The notes: generated by a model not told the origin, from the sequence alone. 64,000 nt of DNA from an uncultured Ruegeria sp. (GCF_947497005.1 NZ_CANMFF010000021.1:1-64000); one strand, 5' to 3'. Counted from the first letter of the stretch, positions 17,001-26,347 are shown. Program-made: numbers and translations.

Positions 17001-17789
17001 TCAGCGCCTCCTGGGCAAGACGACTTGGGCTTGGAGGCGAAAACGAACGCCCTCCGCACCCACCTCGGGTGCCTCCAGCCAAAAACCGACCCCGGCTTGC
17101 AGATTGACCGGCACCGCCCCCCATTGCACTAGGCGCGAGACCGAGGCATTTATCGGCACGGCCCAAGTTTTAGCCTCCCAGTCATAGGTGCTTTCGCTTT
17201 GAAGCGAATAGGTCCAGGCACCTTCAGTGGAATAAGCAAGAAAAGGCTGGAGAAAACTCACATTCGTGGGGGTTTCGGGATTGCTCTCCAGATCCCACAG
17301 ATGATTGGCCAGCGCACCATAGGTCCACGGCCCGGTCTGACGCAGGGCAATGCCGGTGATCCCGGCTGCCCATGTGTCGCTTGACACGTCACTAAAGGTT
17401 GGTAACCGCACGACCGGACCAATGCCCCATGTCAGATCCCCTGTTCTTGTAGGAGAAAACCATGCGGAGAACAGAATATCGCCGACTCCTTCCTGACGCG
17501 TCCCCGGGACAACGTCTTCCTGCCAGATGTAAGGAATGATCGTACGGGTGATCAGGTTAAGGTCATTGTTAAGTTTAAAGGGCACGACCGGCTGAAAGTT
17601 CAACGTGGTGCGCGACCCCTGATCAGAGACACCCAGGTTATCATCATAGTTCAACTGAAACGGAACCGAGATGATGGCAGCAAGCGGGTTGGCCAGTTCC
17701 TGGGCCAAATCGGCGGCCTCGTCTGCAACGGTTGAGGTTCCTGCGCTGGCTGCAAAAAACAGCCCGACAAGTACATGGAATCGACGCAT
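17001..17789 (-). CDS. Outer-membrane beta-barrel protein (transporter-like), secreted
   Basis: A 262-residue protein with an N-terminal signal peptide (MRRFHVLVGLFFAASAGTS) and alternating hydrophobic strands throughout (for example NLITRTIIPYIWQ, WGIGPVVRLPTF, LQPFLAYST), ending in a strand-like VRFRLQAQVVLP segment, as in outer-membrane barrels annotated as transporters or neuromedin-U-like proteins. The substrate is unknown. It follows two DUF1254-type genes on the same strand with a 40-base gap, so the three probably form one envelope operon. Confidence 0.7.
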   Translation of the reverse strand: MRRFHVLVGLFFAASAGTSTVADEAADLAQELANPLAAIISVPFQLNYDDNLGVSDQGSRTTLNFQPVVPFKLNNDLNLITRTIIPYIWQEDVVPGTRQEGVGDILFSAWFSPTRTGDLTWGIGPVVRLPTFSDVSSDTWAAGITGIALRQTGPWTYGALANHLWDLESNPETPTNVSFLQPFLAYSTEGAWTYSLQSESTYDWEAKTWAVPINASVSRLVQWGAVPVNLQAGVGFWLEAPEVGAEGVRFRLQAQVVLPRRR

Positions 17790-17829
17790 AGCCGCGTACT
17801 CCTTTTGAAAGGCGGGATGGGTGAGTGGC

Positions 17830-18840
17830 CTAGTTGATCGGTTCCACCGTCGGGAACGACCACCTACCGCTCAGGATTGCATCCTCTGGCTCGTAAAGGC
17901 GGACCGCGTAGTTCCACCCCGGAGTGATCGGAAGGCAGTTCACGCGACCGTCCTCGCACCCACCGAAATGGAGCGTGACTGATCCGTCATCCGCGGCTTC
18001 GGCTGTGTAGCCGTTGTAGCTGTTAACACCCAGATCATTAGCAGCCAGGAAACCCTCGCCATTATAGACGGTCACTGACCAGAACGCCCGAACCGGGACA
18101 TCCTTAACTGTAACCACATGTGGCGTTTCTCCGTCATTCTTATCGACCGCGCCCAGCAGGTAAATTGCTGTCTCAGGCGGCAGGCCGCCCCAACCCGAAA
18201 GCGCCCCAACCAGAAACTGAACCGGGTCAACGTCCTCTTTGGTTCTACCAAAGGCACGCGACGTATCGATGCCAAGCAGGGACAAATCGCTGATTGCCTG
18301 ACGCGCTACGGCGAGTTGTTCGGTATTCCAGTTGGGCGCATCAAACGGACCAGTTCCACCGCCACTGACGACAATCTGATCCTGCGCCACCCGTGCTGCG
18401 GCGATGTCATCTGGGTCGGTTACGTCTGCAAAAGTGCGGAAGGCGATGAATCCGAATGGCGTACCAAGGTCTTCTTCGGTGATCAGGTAAGAGCCAGGCG
18501 TTGCCTCGGCGTACATGAAATGATCCTGGTTGATGACATGCATCGAGATGTAACGGCCATCCGCTTCGGGAAGCGTTACTTCGACTGGTTCGCTCAAATC
18601 CAATAGAACGGCGGAATAGAGCGTGTCCTGGTTCATGCGGATCACTGGCTGATTGTCAGGTGTGGTGGCTTCGCGCATATGCCCTAACTCGCCAACGGCC
18701 AAGCCGAGATTATTCATGTTGGTGCGGAACATATGGTCCGTTTCAGCGCGCACGAGATTGTCCACGTTCACATCGACAACATCCTCAGCCCAGACCCCTG
18801 TCGGGAGTGTAAGAGCGACTGTCAGAAAAAGAATCTTCAT
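17830..18840 (-). CDS. DUF1254/DUF1214-domain periplasmic protein (second of a pair)
   Basis: The 336-residue protein has a cleavable signal peptide (MKILFLTVALTLPTGVWA) and both halves of the DUF1254/DUF1214 family: NQPVIRMNQDTLYSAVLLD (about 63-81) and AFWSVTVYNGEGF with the NSYNGY element (about 252-280), ending GWNYAVRLYEP. The biochemical role of the family is unknown. The upstream gene is a clear paralogue with the same motifs and a C-terminal CEDGRVNCLPI / CDDGRANCLPI cysteine pair, suggesting a disulphide. Confidence 0.85.
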   Translation of the reverse strand: MKILFLTVALTLPTGVWAEDVVDVNVDNLVRAETDHMFRTNMNNLGLAVGELGHMREATTPDNQPVIRMNQDTLYSAVLLDLSEPVEVTLPEADGRYISMHVINQDHFMYAEATPGSYLITEEDLGTPFGFIAFRTFADVTDPDDIAAARVAQDQIVVSGGGTGPFDAPNWNTEQLAVARQAISDLSLLGIDTSRAFGRTKEDVDPVQFLVGALSGWGGLPPETAIYLLGAVDKNDGETPHVVTVKDVPVRAFWSVTVYNGEGFLAANDLGVNSYNGYTAEAADDGSVTLHFGGCEDGRVNCLPITPGWNYAVRLYEPEDAILSGRWSFPTVEPIN

Positions 18841-18856
18841 CTCAGCATCCTGTTTT

Positions 18857-19915
18857 TCAGTTCACGGGTTGCACGGTCGGGAAGGCCCAGTTTCCGTCGA
18901 TTACTTCGGGGCCGGGCTGATAAAGGCGTACCGCATAGTTCCAGCCATCCATGATCGGAAGGCAGTTGGCGCGACCGTCGTCGCAGCCGCCGAAATGCAC
19001 GGTCACGCTGCCGTCGTCATTCCTGGTGCCCGAAACCGAATTGATCACGTAGGCGTCGAGGGAATTGAGTTCAAAGAATCCGTCTGCATTGTACAGGCTC
19101 ACAGACCAGAATGCGTTTACGGGCACATCCGCCGGCACCTGGATATTGTATTCGCCGAGCGGCAGGCCGGGCTCGATATTGAGATAGAAGGCTTCCTCTT
19201 CCGGTAGACCTCCAAAGCCGACTGCTGTGCCCAGGAAATGGCGCAACGGGTCGACGTGATTTGCCGTGCCAAAGGTCCGAACGCTATCTGTGGCGAACCT
19301 GCCCAAGTCAATCGCGGCCTGGCGCACGGCCGCGAAGCTTTCGGTGTCATAATTGGGCATTTCGAAGGGCTTTGCCGAGGCAGCCTCGATAGTGAACCCG
19401 TCCTGAATTGTGTTGACCACCGCGATGTCCTCCGGACACTCCGCATCCACCAGTATTCTCATAAAAACAAGTACGTAGGGGGTGTCGAATGTGTCCATGT
19501 CGAGCTGAAACACACCACCACCAGCAAATACTTCATTGATGAAGTGGTTCTGATTGACCACCATCGTCGTCATGTACCGGTCGCCCACATCAGGCAGTGT
19601 TAAGGTCGCGCCTTTGCTGATGTCGATAACCGCAACGCTATAGAGCGTGTCCCTGTTCATCCGGATAGTGGGCTGATTGTCGATTGGAGTCGGTTCTTTG
19701 AAGTGGAAGAACTGGTTTACGCCTCCGGCCAACCTGTCATACGTTTTCAATTCATTGTCAGTCGCAGCCCGAACAAAGTTACTTATGGTGACCGGCACCT
19801 CGTATGTCTCGGCAAGTGCATCGACTGTGGTATCAAAGCTCTGAGCCGTCGCGGAGTTCCCTAACGCTGCAGCCAAGGCCGCCAGCTTCCAGCGTTTGTG
19901 CGTGTGATTGATCAT
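18857..19915 (-). CDS. DUF1254/DUF1214-domain periplasmic protein (first of a pair)
   Basis: A paralogue of the next gene, about 352 residues from the ATG at 19915 (GGAG six bases upstream; the frame extends further but without a ribosome binding site). The N-terminus KRWKLAALAAALGNSATAQ is signal-like. Family motifs NQPTIRMNRDTLYS and AFWSVSLYNADGFF are present. It is longer than the partner by a short insertion between the halves. A TGACAGATTG direct repeat lies in the gap to the divergent AraC gene, so AraC control is plausible. Confidence 0.84.
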   Translation of the reverse strand: MINHTHKRWKLAALAAALGNSATAQSFDTTVDALAETYEVPVTISNFVRAATDNELKTYDRLAGGVNQFFHFKEPTPIDNQPTIRMNRDTLYSVAVIDISKGATLTLPDVGDRYMTTMVVNQNHFINEVFAGGGVFQLDMDTFDTPYVLVFMRILVDAECPEDIAVVNTIQDGFTIEAASAKPFEMPNYDTESFAAVRQAAIDLGRFATDSVRTFGTANHVDPLRHFLGTAVGFGGLPEEEAFYLNIEPGLPLGEYNIQVPADVPVNAFWSVSLYNADGFFELNSLDAYVINSVSGTRNDDGSVTVHFGGCDDGRANCLPIMDGWNYAVRLYQPGPEVIDGNWAFPTVQPVN

Positions 19916-20076
19916 TTGCCTCTCCACTAACCAACTATAAAAATGCATTGCTTGATGGTCCCGGCACCTGATCAGGCGCGCATACTCACGCCCCTCACTT
20001 TGCGGTGTGCAGAAATTCTACAATTGGAACCGTGGCCATCGCTTTCCAACAAAACACAGAACTCGAATGTATGCCC

Positions 20077-20126
20077 TGACAGATTGGAATAATCGCGTCG
20101 GAAAACTGGTTCAAAATGACAGATTG
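20077..20126. promoter_or_regulatory. Direct repeat in the DUF1254/araC divergent gap, candidate AraC operator
   Basis: TGACAGATTG occurs at 20077-20086 and again at 20117-20126, 40 bases start to start, close to four helical turns. AraC-family proteins often bind direct repeats. The gap 19916-20388 contains no gene. Confidence 0.45.
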
Positions 20127-20388
20127 CGAAAATGCTTTAACCAGCCAGTCAGAGCTTTTTCTACTTTTCGGCCATGCAGCTGACCGATCATTCCTGTAGG
20201 GATGTCAATTCTTTGGACTGCGATCAGCGGATGGTGAGGCTCAGTTTTAGTCAGCCCCAACCAGTGGAAACCTGGCTTTTTCACTTCAATAAGTGACTTT
20301 GGCTTTGACACAGGTCAGGGACACCAAGCAGCGCCGGGCTATGTTTGGTGTGTTCAATCGTTCCATTGCTGCAATTGTAGGATGTATG

Positions 20389-21471
20389 ATGACGGGCCAG
20401 GACGGAAATGCTCAGCATAGGACACCGCCGCTGGCGCGTGGGCGGGTTCTCTTGCCGCTCTTGATGGCTTATCGGGAATCCGGTCGATCCGTAGAAGACT
20501 TCCTTGCGGGTTTCGATCTTTCGTTTTCGGAGTTAAGCGCACCAAATTGCTTCATTCCACACGATACGATCTACGCCGTATTCGAAGCCGTCGCGCAGAA
20601 CACATCACCAGATTTTCCAGCACTTGTTGGCCAGACTTCAGATCCGACCGTTTCATCCCCATTCGGGCAGGCCTTTCGGACCGCCAATTCCTTGGCTGAT
20701 TTCATCGGCAAGTTCTGCGTTCATGCGGGAAACAACACAAATGCGGTCACGATGACACTCGATGTATCCGGAGATTACGCCGTGCTTTCTGCTAAACGCA
20801 GGTTCACGCCGCGCTGCTCTCCTGCCTATATGGATGCGTTTCAGATCAGCCGGTGGGCCACTTTGCTGCATGAAACCGCTGGTCAGCATTGGGAAGCGAA
20901 CAAGGTTCTCGTTCGGGTGAACCGTCCTGATCTGCTCCCGTCATACTTCTACGGTATCAGGGCAGTCGGTGCCGGCCCAGACGGGTATTCCTTCCGCTTC
21001 CCAAGCGCCTGGCTTCTGCATGAACTGGTTAACCGGATCGCCGCCGAGGGCATTCCTGCAGGCCAGGACGACAAAAACCCAGTACCAACAGACTTACTGA
21101 GTTCGATCCAGAGCGTTGCCAAATCAATGGTTGGGCGAAATGACTTTTCAGTTACGACGCTTGCCAGGGCATGCGGCGCTCGTGGTGCTGTTCTCAATCG
21201 CCGACTTGCGGCTTATGGGACATCACTGTCGCGTATAGTCATAGAAGCCAAATGCGACCGTGCTAAACACCTGCTTTCCAGGTCTGAGACGTCAGTGGGC
21301 GGTATCGCCGATCAGCTAGGGTACTCTGACGCAACCGCCATGACACGGGCATTCAAGAAATGGACCGGTCATACACCTTCCGATTTTCGCACCCACGAAC
21401 TGAATCGCCACGAGGCATCTGTTCCGATACTCGACCCGGTCGAATGCGATTGTGAAACGTACCAGGAATAA
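20389..21471 (+). CDS. AraC-family transcriptional regulator with N-terminal arabinose-operon-regulator-like domain
   Basis: The C-terminal 100 residues hold two helix-turn-helices, the second being VGGIADQLGYSDATAMTRAF followed by KKWTGHTPSDFR, typical of AraC proteins. The N-terminal region of about 200 residues (from LLPLLMAYRESGRSVEDFL) resembles the OruR/ArgR-like ligand-binding domain of this subgroup. The frame is open to a GTG at 20293, but the ATG at 20389 has AGGA six bases upstream. Divergence from the DUF1254 pair suggests that it regulates them. It ends 149 bases before IS copy B. Confidence 0.86.
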   Translation: MTGQDGNAQHRTPPLARGRVLLPLLMAYRESGRSVEDFLAGFDLSFSELSAPNCFIPHDTIYAVFEAVAQNTSPDFPALVGQTSDPTVSSPFGQAFRTANSLADFIGKFCVHAGNNTNAVTMTLDVSGDYAVLSAKRRFTPRCSPAYMDAFQISRWATLLHETAGQHWEANKVLVRVNRPDLLPSYFYGIRAVGAGPDGYSFRFPSAWLLHELVNRIAAEGIPAGQDDKNPVPTDLLSSIQSVAKSMVGRNDFSVTTLARACGARGAVLNRRLAAYGTSLSRIVIEAKCDRAKHLLSRSETSVGGIADQLGYSDATAMTRAFKKWTGHTPSDFRTHELNRHEASVPILDPVECDCETYQE

Positions 21472-21620
21472 GGTTCAGCATACTTTTGCCGCGCTTCAAA
21501 CTTGGGATAAGTAAAAAGTGGAGCAGGCCATGGAGTGAATACGGTTGTGTCGCAAAGTTTTTGCGTGGGATATTGTTCCTATGCTCATCTTGTGAATGGG
21601 TAAAATGGGGACGACCTTCG

Positions 21621-22439
21621 GGCTCTGTTGCAAACTTTTGAGCATGGTGAGCTGATTGAGCGATCGCATCGGTGTTAACCGGCTAGTTCGGCGAATTGTT
21701 TGAATGGACAGACTCCTGGTGTGAGTTGACCTTTCCTGATCATGTGCGCAGTTTCGATTCCAGCTAGAGTTGCTGATGCTGAATTGAAGGATTTGAAACC
21801 AAGCATCGGACGGGTTCGCCTTTTGATGAACCTGTGATCTTGTTCTACGATGTTATTGAGGTATTTTCGTCTGACCTTCTCGATGGGAATGGGACATCCA
21901 AAGCCTTTGAGCATTTTGTTGATGGCCTTCAGGCCCGCAGTATTGGCGCCGCTTTTGTCGATGACAATCTTCCGTGGTAACCCATTAACTTCCAGCATCC
22001 GGGCAAAGAATTTAGTGGCAGCTGGCTTGTTGCGCCGCTCAGATAACATGAAATCAAGTGTCTTTCCGTGTTTGTCGACGGCGCGGTATAGATAGACCCA
22101 CGCGCCCTTAGCCTTGATGTATGTCTCGTCCATTCTCCAGGAGCAGTCGCATGGTACTTTGCGTCTACGCGCTGCTTCGGCAATGGCGCCAGAATATCGC
22201 GTTACCCATCGGTTCAGCGTGGTGTGATCCACGAAAACACCTCGCTCTCCCATGATTTCTTCTAAGTCGCGATAGGAGACGCCGTATCGAACGTAGAAAA
22301 AGACCGCGAACAGGATCACATCCTTCGGATATTGCGCGCCTTTGAAGGAGATCATGAGCTGGCTTTCGACTGATTATTGCTGCTGATCACTCGCGCGCTA
22401 ACCCAACAATCGTCAATGTCAAAAGTTTGCAACCGAGCC
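21621..22439 (-). mobile_element. IS6-family insertion sequence, copy B (819 bp), left border of the catabolic island
   Basis: Terminal repeats GGCTCTGTTGCAAACTTTTGA and TCAAAAGTTTGCAACCGAGCC bound the element. It appears identical, base for base, to the element at 59164-59982 and has the same orientation. Flanking octamers GACCTTCG and AGGGGTCG differ, so there is no target duplication. Its right end cuts a resolvase gene. Confidence 0.93.
21675..22355 (-). CDS. IS6-family transposase (copy B)
   Basis: A 226-residue DDE transposase with catalytic motifs WRMDETYIK, VIDKSGAN and VEQDHRF. IS6-family enzymes transpose replicatively through cointegrates and, with two copies in the same orientation, can move the DNA between them. 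The protein is identical to that of copy C and close to copy A. The start ATG at 22355 is 84 bases inside the right terminal repeat. Confidence 0.95.
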   Translation of the reverse strand: MISFKGAQYPKDVILFAVFFYVRYGVSYRDLEEIMGERGVFVDHTTLNRWVTRYSGAIAEAARRRKVPCDCSWRMDETYIKAKGAWVYLYRAVDKHGKTLDFMLSERRNKPAATKFFARMLEVNGLPRKIVIDKSGANTAGLKAINKMLKGFGCPIPIEKVRRKYLNNIVEQDHRFIKRRTRPMLGFKSFNSASATLAGIETAHMIRKGQLTPGVCPFKQFAELAG

Positions 22440-22786
22440 AGGGGTCGATTCCGGCTGAGTGCAGAATAGGGCTTTCTCATAAGCGTTTTTGGTTTTCCCG
22501 ACACGATGAGACTACCCCGCTGGCGCAGGGTCTCCGCGATCTGGCAGAGATGATGTGTAGACCGCGCCAGTCTGTCGATACGGTTGACGATAAGCTGATC
22601 GCTGTCACTAACGTAATTCAGGCATTCATTCAGTTGCGGCCGTGCGTCTGTCGCGCCGCTGCGTTTTTCCTCGAAGAACTTGTCGCAACTGGTGAGCCTC
22701 TCGCATTGGACATCCAGTGATTGCCCGACTGAACTGACACGGGCTTTGAGGGCAAGGTCAAACCTGGAATCTGTCTTTTCAGGCAA
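22440..22786 (-). pseudogene. Serine recombinase (resolvase/invertase) fragment truncated by IS copy B
   Basis: Residues from about 15 match the catalytic domain of Tn3-type resolvases: ARVSSVGQSLDVQCERL with the nucleophile serine, then EKRSGATDARPQL and IVNRIDRLARSTHHL. The usual N-terminus before ARVSS is replaced, and homology stops after LRQRGS, with the remaining sequence and the DNA-binding domain missing where the IS begins. It is a relic of an older transposon that received the IS. Confidence 0.82.
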
Positions 22787-22840
22787 TTCGCTGAACCGGC
22801 TGCCAAACTTCGGTGTGACCCTCAGAACAAATTTGCGCGT

Positions 22841-22861
22841 TCAGAGCTTTGCGACAAAGCC
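22841..22861. repeat. Orphan IS6-like terminal repeat
   Basis: TCAGAGCTTTGCGACAAAGCC is a right-end form of an IS6-type terminal repeat not attached to an intact element. A left-end form, GGTTGTGTCGCAAAGTTTTTG, sits at 21543-21563 on the other side of copy B. They may be the ends of one or two older elements into which copy B and the resolvase fragment were placed. Confidence 0.45.
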
Positions 22862-23020
22862 CACCCAAACAAGCAATGAATGTGCCCCCACCGTGAAGGT
22901 GTTTGATCTTTGCTTTCGTGGTCGTGAGGCAGGCACAGTGATCGAGGTTGATCTGGTATCGAAACCGTTTTGACATTACCAAAAATCAGCTGGTGAAATT
23001 CGATCGAGTGGAGAACTGGT

Positions 23021-23908
23021 TTGGACAAGATTGACGGAATGCGGGCGTTCGTCGCAGTGGTCGAGACTGGTTCGTTTATTGCTGCCGGAAAAAGGCTCGG
23101 CATTTCCAACAAGCTTGTAAGCAAGTACATCGGCGTACTCGAAGGGCAACTTGAAGTTACTCTTCTTCATCGAACGACCAGAAGCCTTTCGTTAACCAAC
23201 GAAGGCCGGACCTATCTGGAAGGTTGCCGGAAAGTGCTAAGTGAATGCGACGCGCTGGATCTAACGATGGATCAAAGCGGCGGTTTTTCAGGGTTATTGA
23301 GAGTCACTGCACCTTTGACATTCGGAGAGACTTTTGTTGTCGATGCTGCAATCAAGTTTATGACAACTTACCCGGATGTAACCGTCGAAATCGACATGTC
23401 CGACAGGCATGCAGACCTGGCTGAAGGCGCGTTCGATCTTGCGATACGAATGGGGCCTTTGAAGGACTCGAGTCTGATTGCGCAAAAATTGGCGAGCTCA
23501 GAATATCTGGCTGTCGCCTCATCTTCATATATTGAGGAATTCGGGTCGCCTGCCCATCCCGACGACCTGAAATCTCATTCATGCATCCGTGATACTAACA
23601 ATCCACATCCCAACAGATGGCCATTTTTTATTGAAGGTCAGATGATACAGGTGCCCGTCAACGGGCCTTATATAGCCAACAGCCCGCCTGCCTGCCTTGC
23701 CCCGGCTTATGCGGGCAAGGGGATTTACCATTGTCCGGAGGTTTTTCTGGGGGACGATCTGGTTTCAGGAAAGTTGGTGCGCGTTTTGGAAGGTTTCCAA
23801 TCGAGAAAGATTGATGTGCATGCTGTGTATCTTCCGACAGCGTATCGGAACCGCAAGGTGGTGGCGTTTATTGAAACACTACGGGCCGATTTGAGTCACC
23901 ATTTGTAA
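23021..23908 (+). CDS. LysR-family transcriptional regulator
   Basis: The 295-residue protein has the N-terminal winged helix-turn-helix (MRAFVAVVETGSFIAAGKRL, then ISNKLVSKYIGVLE) and a periplasmic-binding-protein-like effector domain from about residue 90, as in the CrgA/DsdC-like LysR subgroup. The start is a TTG at 23021 with GGAG seven bases upstream. It is the first intact gene inside the island and is convergent with the AraC gene that follows, so its target is not evident. Confidence 0.88.
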   Translation: MDKIDGMRAFVAVVETGSFIAAGKRLGISNKLVSKYIGVLEGQLEVTLLHRTTRSLSLTNEGRTYLEGCRKVLSECDALDLTMDQSGGFSGLLRVTAPLTFGETFVVDAAIKFMTTYPDVTVEIDMSDRHADLAEGAFDLAIRMGPLKDSSLIAQKLASSEYLAVASSSYIEEFGSPAHPDDLKSHSCIRDTNNPHPNRWPFFIEGQMIQVPVNGPYIANSPPACLAPAYAGKGIYHCPEVFLGDDLVSGKLVRVLEGFQSRKIDVHAVYLPTAYRNRKVVAFIETLRADLSHHL

Positions 23909-23919
23909 GCCTGACCCGA

Positions 23920-24786
23920 TTAAGGCCAGTCGGAAAATCCTTGTTTAAGCTCAGCGAGGTTGTCGCCTTCGGGACGGGAAACTACTGCCCGGTACGCACC
24001 CGGTGACATTTCAGTTCGCCGTTTGAAGAAATGGCTGAAACGTGTCGCGTCGGCAAATCCGAGATCCGATGCAATTTTCTTGAGCGGGTGACCGGTTTTC
24101 TCCAGACGCGCTTTCGCCTCGGCCGTGAGTCGCTCATGTACCAGCTCAGCGGGGCTGCGCCTTGTCTCGCGTTTGCAGATCCGATGAAGGCGGTCATAAT
24201 CGACGCCAAGTTCTTCGGCGTATTGGGGAACAAGCCAGTGGTCACGGTAGTGCAATTCGACCAGATGTCGGAACCGCCTCAGAATGCTGGTTTTCTCCAA
24301 TGCTCCATCCGCAGGGTCGGGGCGATGCACCCGAAGTGCCTGAATGAGGACGATCCGCAAATAGGCGGCCAGGGACATCGGGGATCGGGCCTCAGGATCG
24401 GTCAACTCGGTTTGAAACCAATCCAGCAGAGCGTTAACTTTCAGAACCCTGTTAGCATCAGAAAGCCCAACGTCGAACGGATGCTCAACCAGCATGCGTA
24501 AGTGGACGGATTCCGCCTTGGCCCCAAGTGCGTCAGCCAGAAGCGATTCACTCAAACCCAGGATTTTCATCTGTGCGCCAGCCCCGGTTTGCAGACGAGG
24601 CCGGTCGTGCGCTGGCCAAAAGCAAAGTGCCGGTCCTTCTATTTCACGCTCAGTATCCTTCCAGCTCAGTACACCGGAATCGAGCATTAGAAGCGTGGCG
24701 AAATTACGCGGGTGACGGGTACGAATCGTCCGCATGTGAAGCGCCTCTTTCTGATGATCGAGTACCGCGTAGTCCTGAATTTGCAT
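23920..24786 (-). CDS. AraC-family regulator, probable controller of the divergent aldehyde/Liv operon
   Basis: About 288 residues with a cupin-like N-terminal sensor domain and the C-terminal AraC DNA-binding domain; the second helix-turn-helix is LKKIASDLGFADATRFSHFF then KRRTEMSPGAYR. The second of two adjacent ATGs (24786) has GAGG six bases upstream and is preferred. It diverges from the aldehyde-dehydrogenase gene across an 89-base gap containing a perfect 8-bp inverted repeat. Such regulators often sense the aromatic substrate of the adjacent operon; the ligand here is unknown. Confidence 0.88.
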   Translation of the reverse strand: MQIQDYAVLDHQKEALHMRTIRTRHPRNFATLLMLDSGVLSWKDTEREIEGPALCFWPAHDRPRLQTGAGAQMKILGLSESLLADALGAKAESVHLRMLVEHPFDVGLSDANRVLKVNALLDWFQTELTDPEARSPMSLAAYLRIVLIQALRVHRPDPADGALEKTSILRRFRHLVELHYRDHWLVPQYAEELGVDYDRLHRICKRETRRSPAELVHERLTAEAKARLEKTGHPLKKIASDLGFADATRFSHFFKRRTEMSPGAYRAVVSRPEGDNLAELKQGFSDWP

Positions 24787-24829
24787 CATTACCCTCAGAA
24801 TTTAACAATGAATGCCCATAAATTAGCAT

Positions 24830-24856
24830 ATTATGCGATAATCTATTCCGCATAAT
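24830..24856. promoter_or_regulatory. Perfect inverted repeat in the araC/aldehyde-dehydrogenase gap
   Basis: ATTATGCG at 24830-24837 and CGCATAAT at 24849-24856 form a perfect inverted repeat with an 11-base spacer in an A+T-rich gap between divergent genes, 20 bases before the dehydrogenase start. It is the obvious candidate operator, and may overlap the promoter. Confidence 0.55.
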
Positions 24857-24875
24857 TGTCAATAGGAGGGCTGGT

Positions 24876-26321
24876 ATGTCCAGCAAACAGGGTATGAATT
24901 CACCAACTGATATTGCATTTGCGCGCAAATCTCGCGTTTTGGAGCGGCACAGTCCGTCCACCGGCGAAACGGTGAGCCGTGAATCGGCCATCAGCGTTGA
25001 ACATTGCCAGACTATTGCGAGCCGAGCTGCCGCCGCATTCCCCGGCTGGTCGTCACGTCCGACTTCGGAACGCGCCCAAATTCTTGTCGCGGCGGCGGAT
25101 ATTTTGCAGGAAAAGGTGGATGAGTTTGTCGCTTCCCAGTGCGATGAAATCGGAGCACCTATCACCTGGGCCCGTCACAATGTCAGCTTTGCTGCTTCAA
25201 TGTTGCGGGATGTAGCTAGCTATGCGGAAGAAGTCGACCGCGTAGAAGACATTCCTGATCAGGAGGGAATAACCAGCCGGGCCTATAAGGAACCTTGTGG
25301 CGTATGCTTGGGAATAGCCCCTTGGAATGCACCCATTATTCTGGGGGTGCGCGCCATCGCTGCCCCGCTTTTGTGCGGCAATACCGTTATTCTCAAAGGC
25401 AACGAATTCGCACCCGAAACCTTTCGCAGGTTGGGAGATGTGTTTCACTCCGCCGGTATACCTGATGACGTACTGCAAGTTGTTCTGACTTTGCCCGAAG
25501 ACAGCGAAACGGCTGTCGAGGCACTGATCCGATCGCCGGTCGTGCGTCGGGTCAATTTTACAGGATCAACACGGGTAGGGCGCCGGGTTGCCGAACTTTG
25601 TGCAACCAACCTGAAGCGCTCGTTGCTGGAGTTGGGTGGCCAGGCAAATCAGGTCGTCCTTGACGATGCAGACATTGATGCAGCGGCCGAAGCGGCCCTG
25701 ATTGGTGCCTTCAACAACCAAGGCCAGATCTGCATGTCGACAGAGCGTGTCATTGTCACGGAAAGTGTTGCGGATGAGCTGATCGAAAAAATCGAAGCCG
25801 GGCGCAAAAAGCTTGAAGTCGGAGATCCGCTCAAGGACAGCACGGATGTCGGCCCTGTCATCACTATGGCGGCTGCCGAGCGCCTTTCCCTGTTGATCAG
25901 TGACGCGGTTTCAAAAGGTGCCCAGTTGGTTGGTGGCGGCGGCATTCGCGGATCGTTTGTAGAGCCTACGTTGATAGACGCCGTCGAAGCTGACATGCGT
26001 CTATACAACGAAGAGGTTTTTGGACCCATTTTGTCGGTCACACGCGTGAGCGATGACGCAGAAGCAATCACTGTTGCAAATGACAGCGAATATGGGCTGG
26101 CTTCGTCGGTGTTCTCTTCCGACGAAAAGCGCGCCCTTGACGTAGCCAGTCAATTGCACACGGGCATTTGCCACATCAACCGCACCACCGTCCGCGACAA
26201 CCCGCATGCGCCTTTTGGCGGTGTGAAAGCCAGCGGATTTGGTCGCTTCGGCGGTCGATGGGCCATTCAGGAATTCACCGAACTGCGCTGGATCACCAGC
26301 ACCACTACCGAGCCGGGATAG
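24876..26321 (+). CDS. NAD(P)-dependent aldehyde dehydrogenase, aromatic-aldehyde type (first copy)
   Basis: A 481-residue aldehyde dehydrogenase that oxidises an aldehyde to its acid. The general base lies in LELGG (E252), the nucleophile in NQGQICMS (C286), the cofactor motif is FTGSTRVG (228-235), and the C-terminus has APFGGVKASGFGRFGG. The sequence is in the salicylaldehyde/vanillin dehydrogenase group. It leads the operon with a Liv-type importer, an SDR and a second aldehyde dehydrogenase. AGGAGG lies six bases before the ATG. The exact substrate cannot be read from sequence; an aromatic aldehyde leading to 4-hydroxybenzoate or a related acid would fit the pca genes of the same island. 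Confidence 0.9.
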   Translation: MSSKQGMNSPTDIAFARKSRVLERHSPSTGETVSRESAISVEHCQTIASRAAAAFPGWSSRPTSERAQILVAAADILQEKVDEFVASQCDEIGAPITWARHNVSFAASMLRDVASYAEEVDRVEDIPDQEGITSRAYKEPCGVCLGIAPWNAPIILGVRAIAAPLLCGNTVILKGNEFAPETFRRLGDVFHSAGIPDDVLQVVLTLPEDSETAVEALIRSPVVRRVNFTGSTRVGRRVAELCATNLKRSLLELGGQANQVVLDDADIDAAAEAALIGAFNNQGQICMSTERVIVTESVADELIEKIEAGRKKLEVGDPLKDSTDVGPVITMAAAERLSLLISDAVSKGAQLVGGGGIRGSFVEPTLIDAVEADMRLYNEEVFGPILSVTRVSDDAEAITVANDSEYGLASSVFSSDEKRALDVASQLHTGICHINRTTVRDNPHAPFGGVKASGFGRFGGRWAIQEFTELRWITSTTTEPG

Positions 26322-26347
26322 GGCTCTGTCACCCAAAGGAGAGGAAA

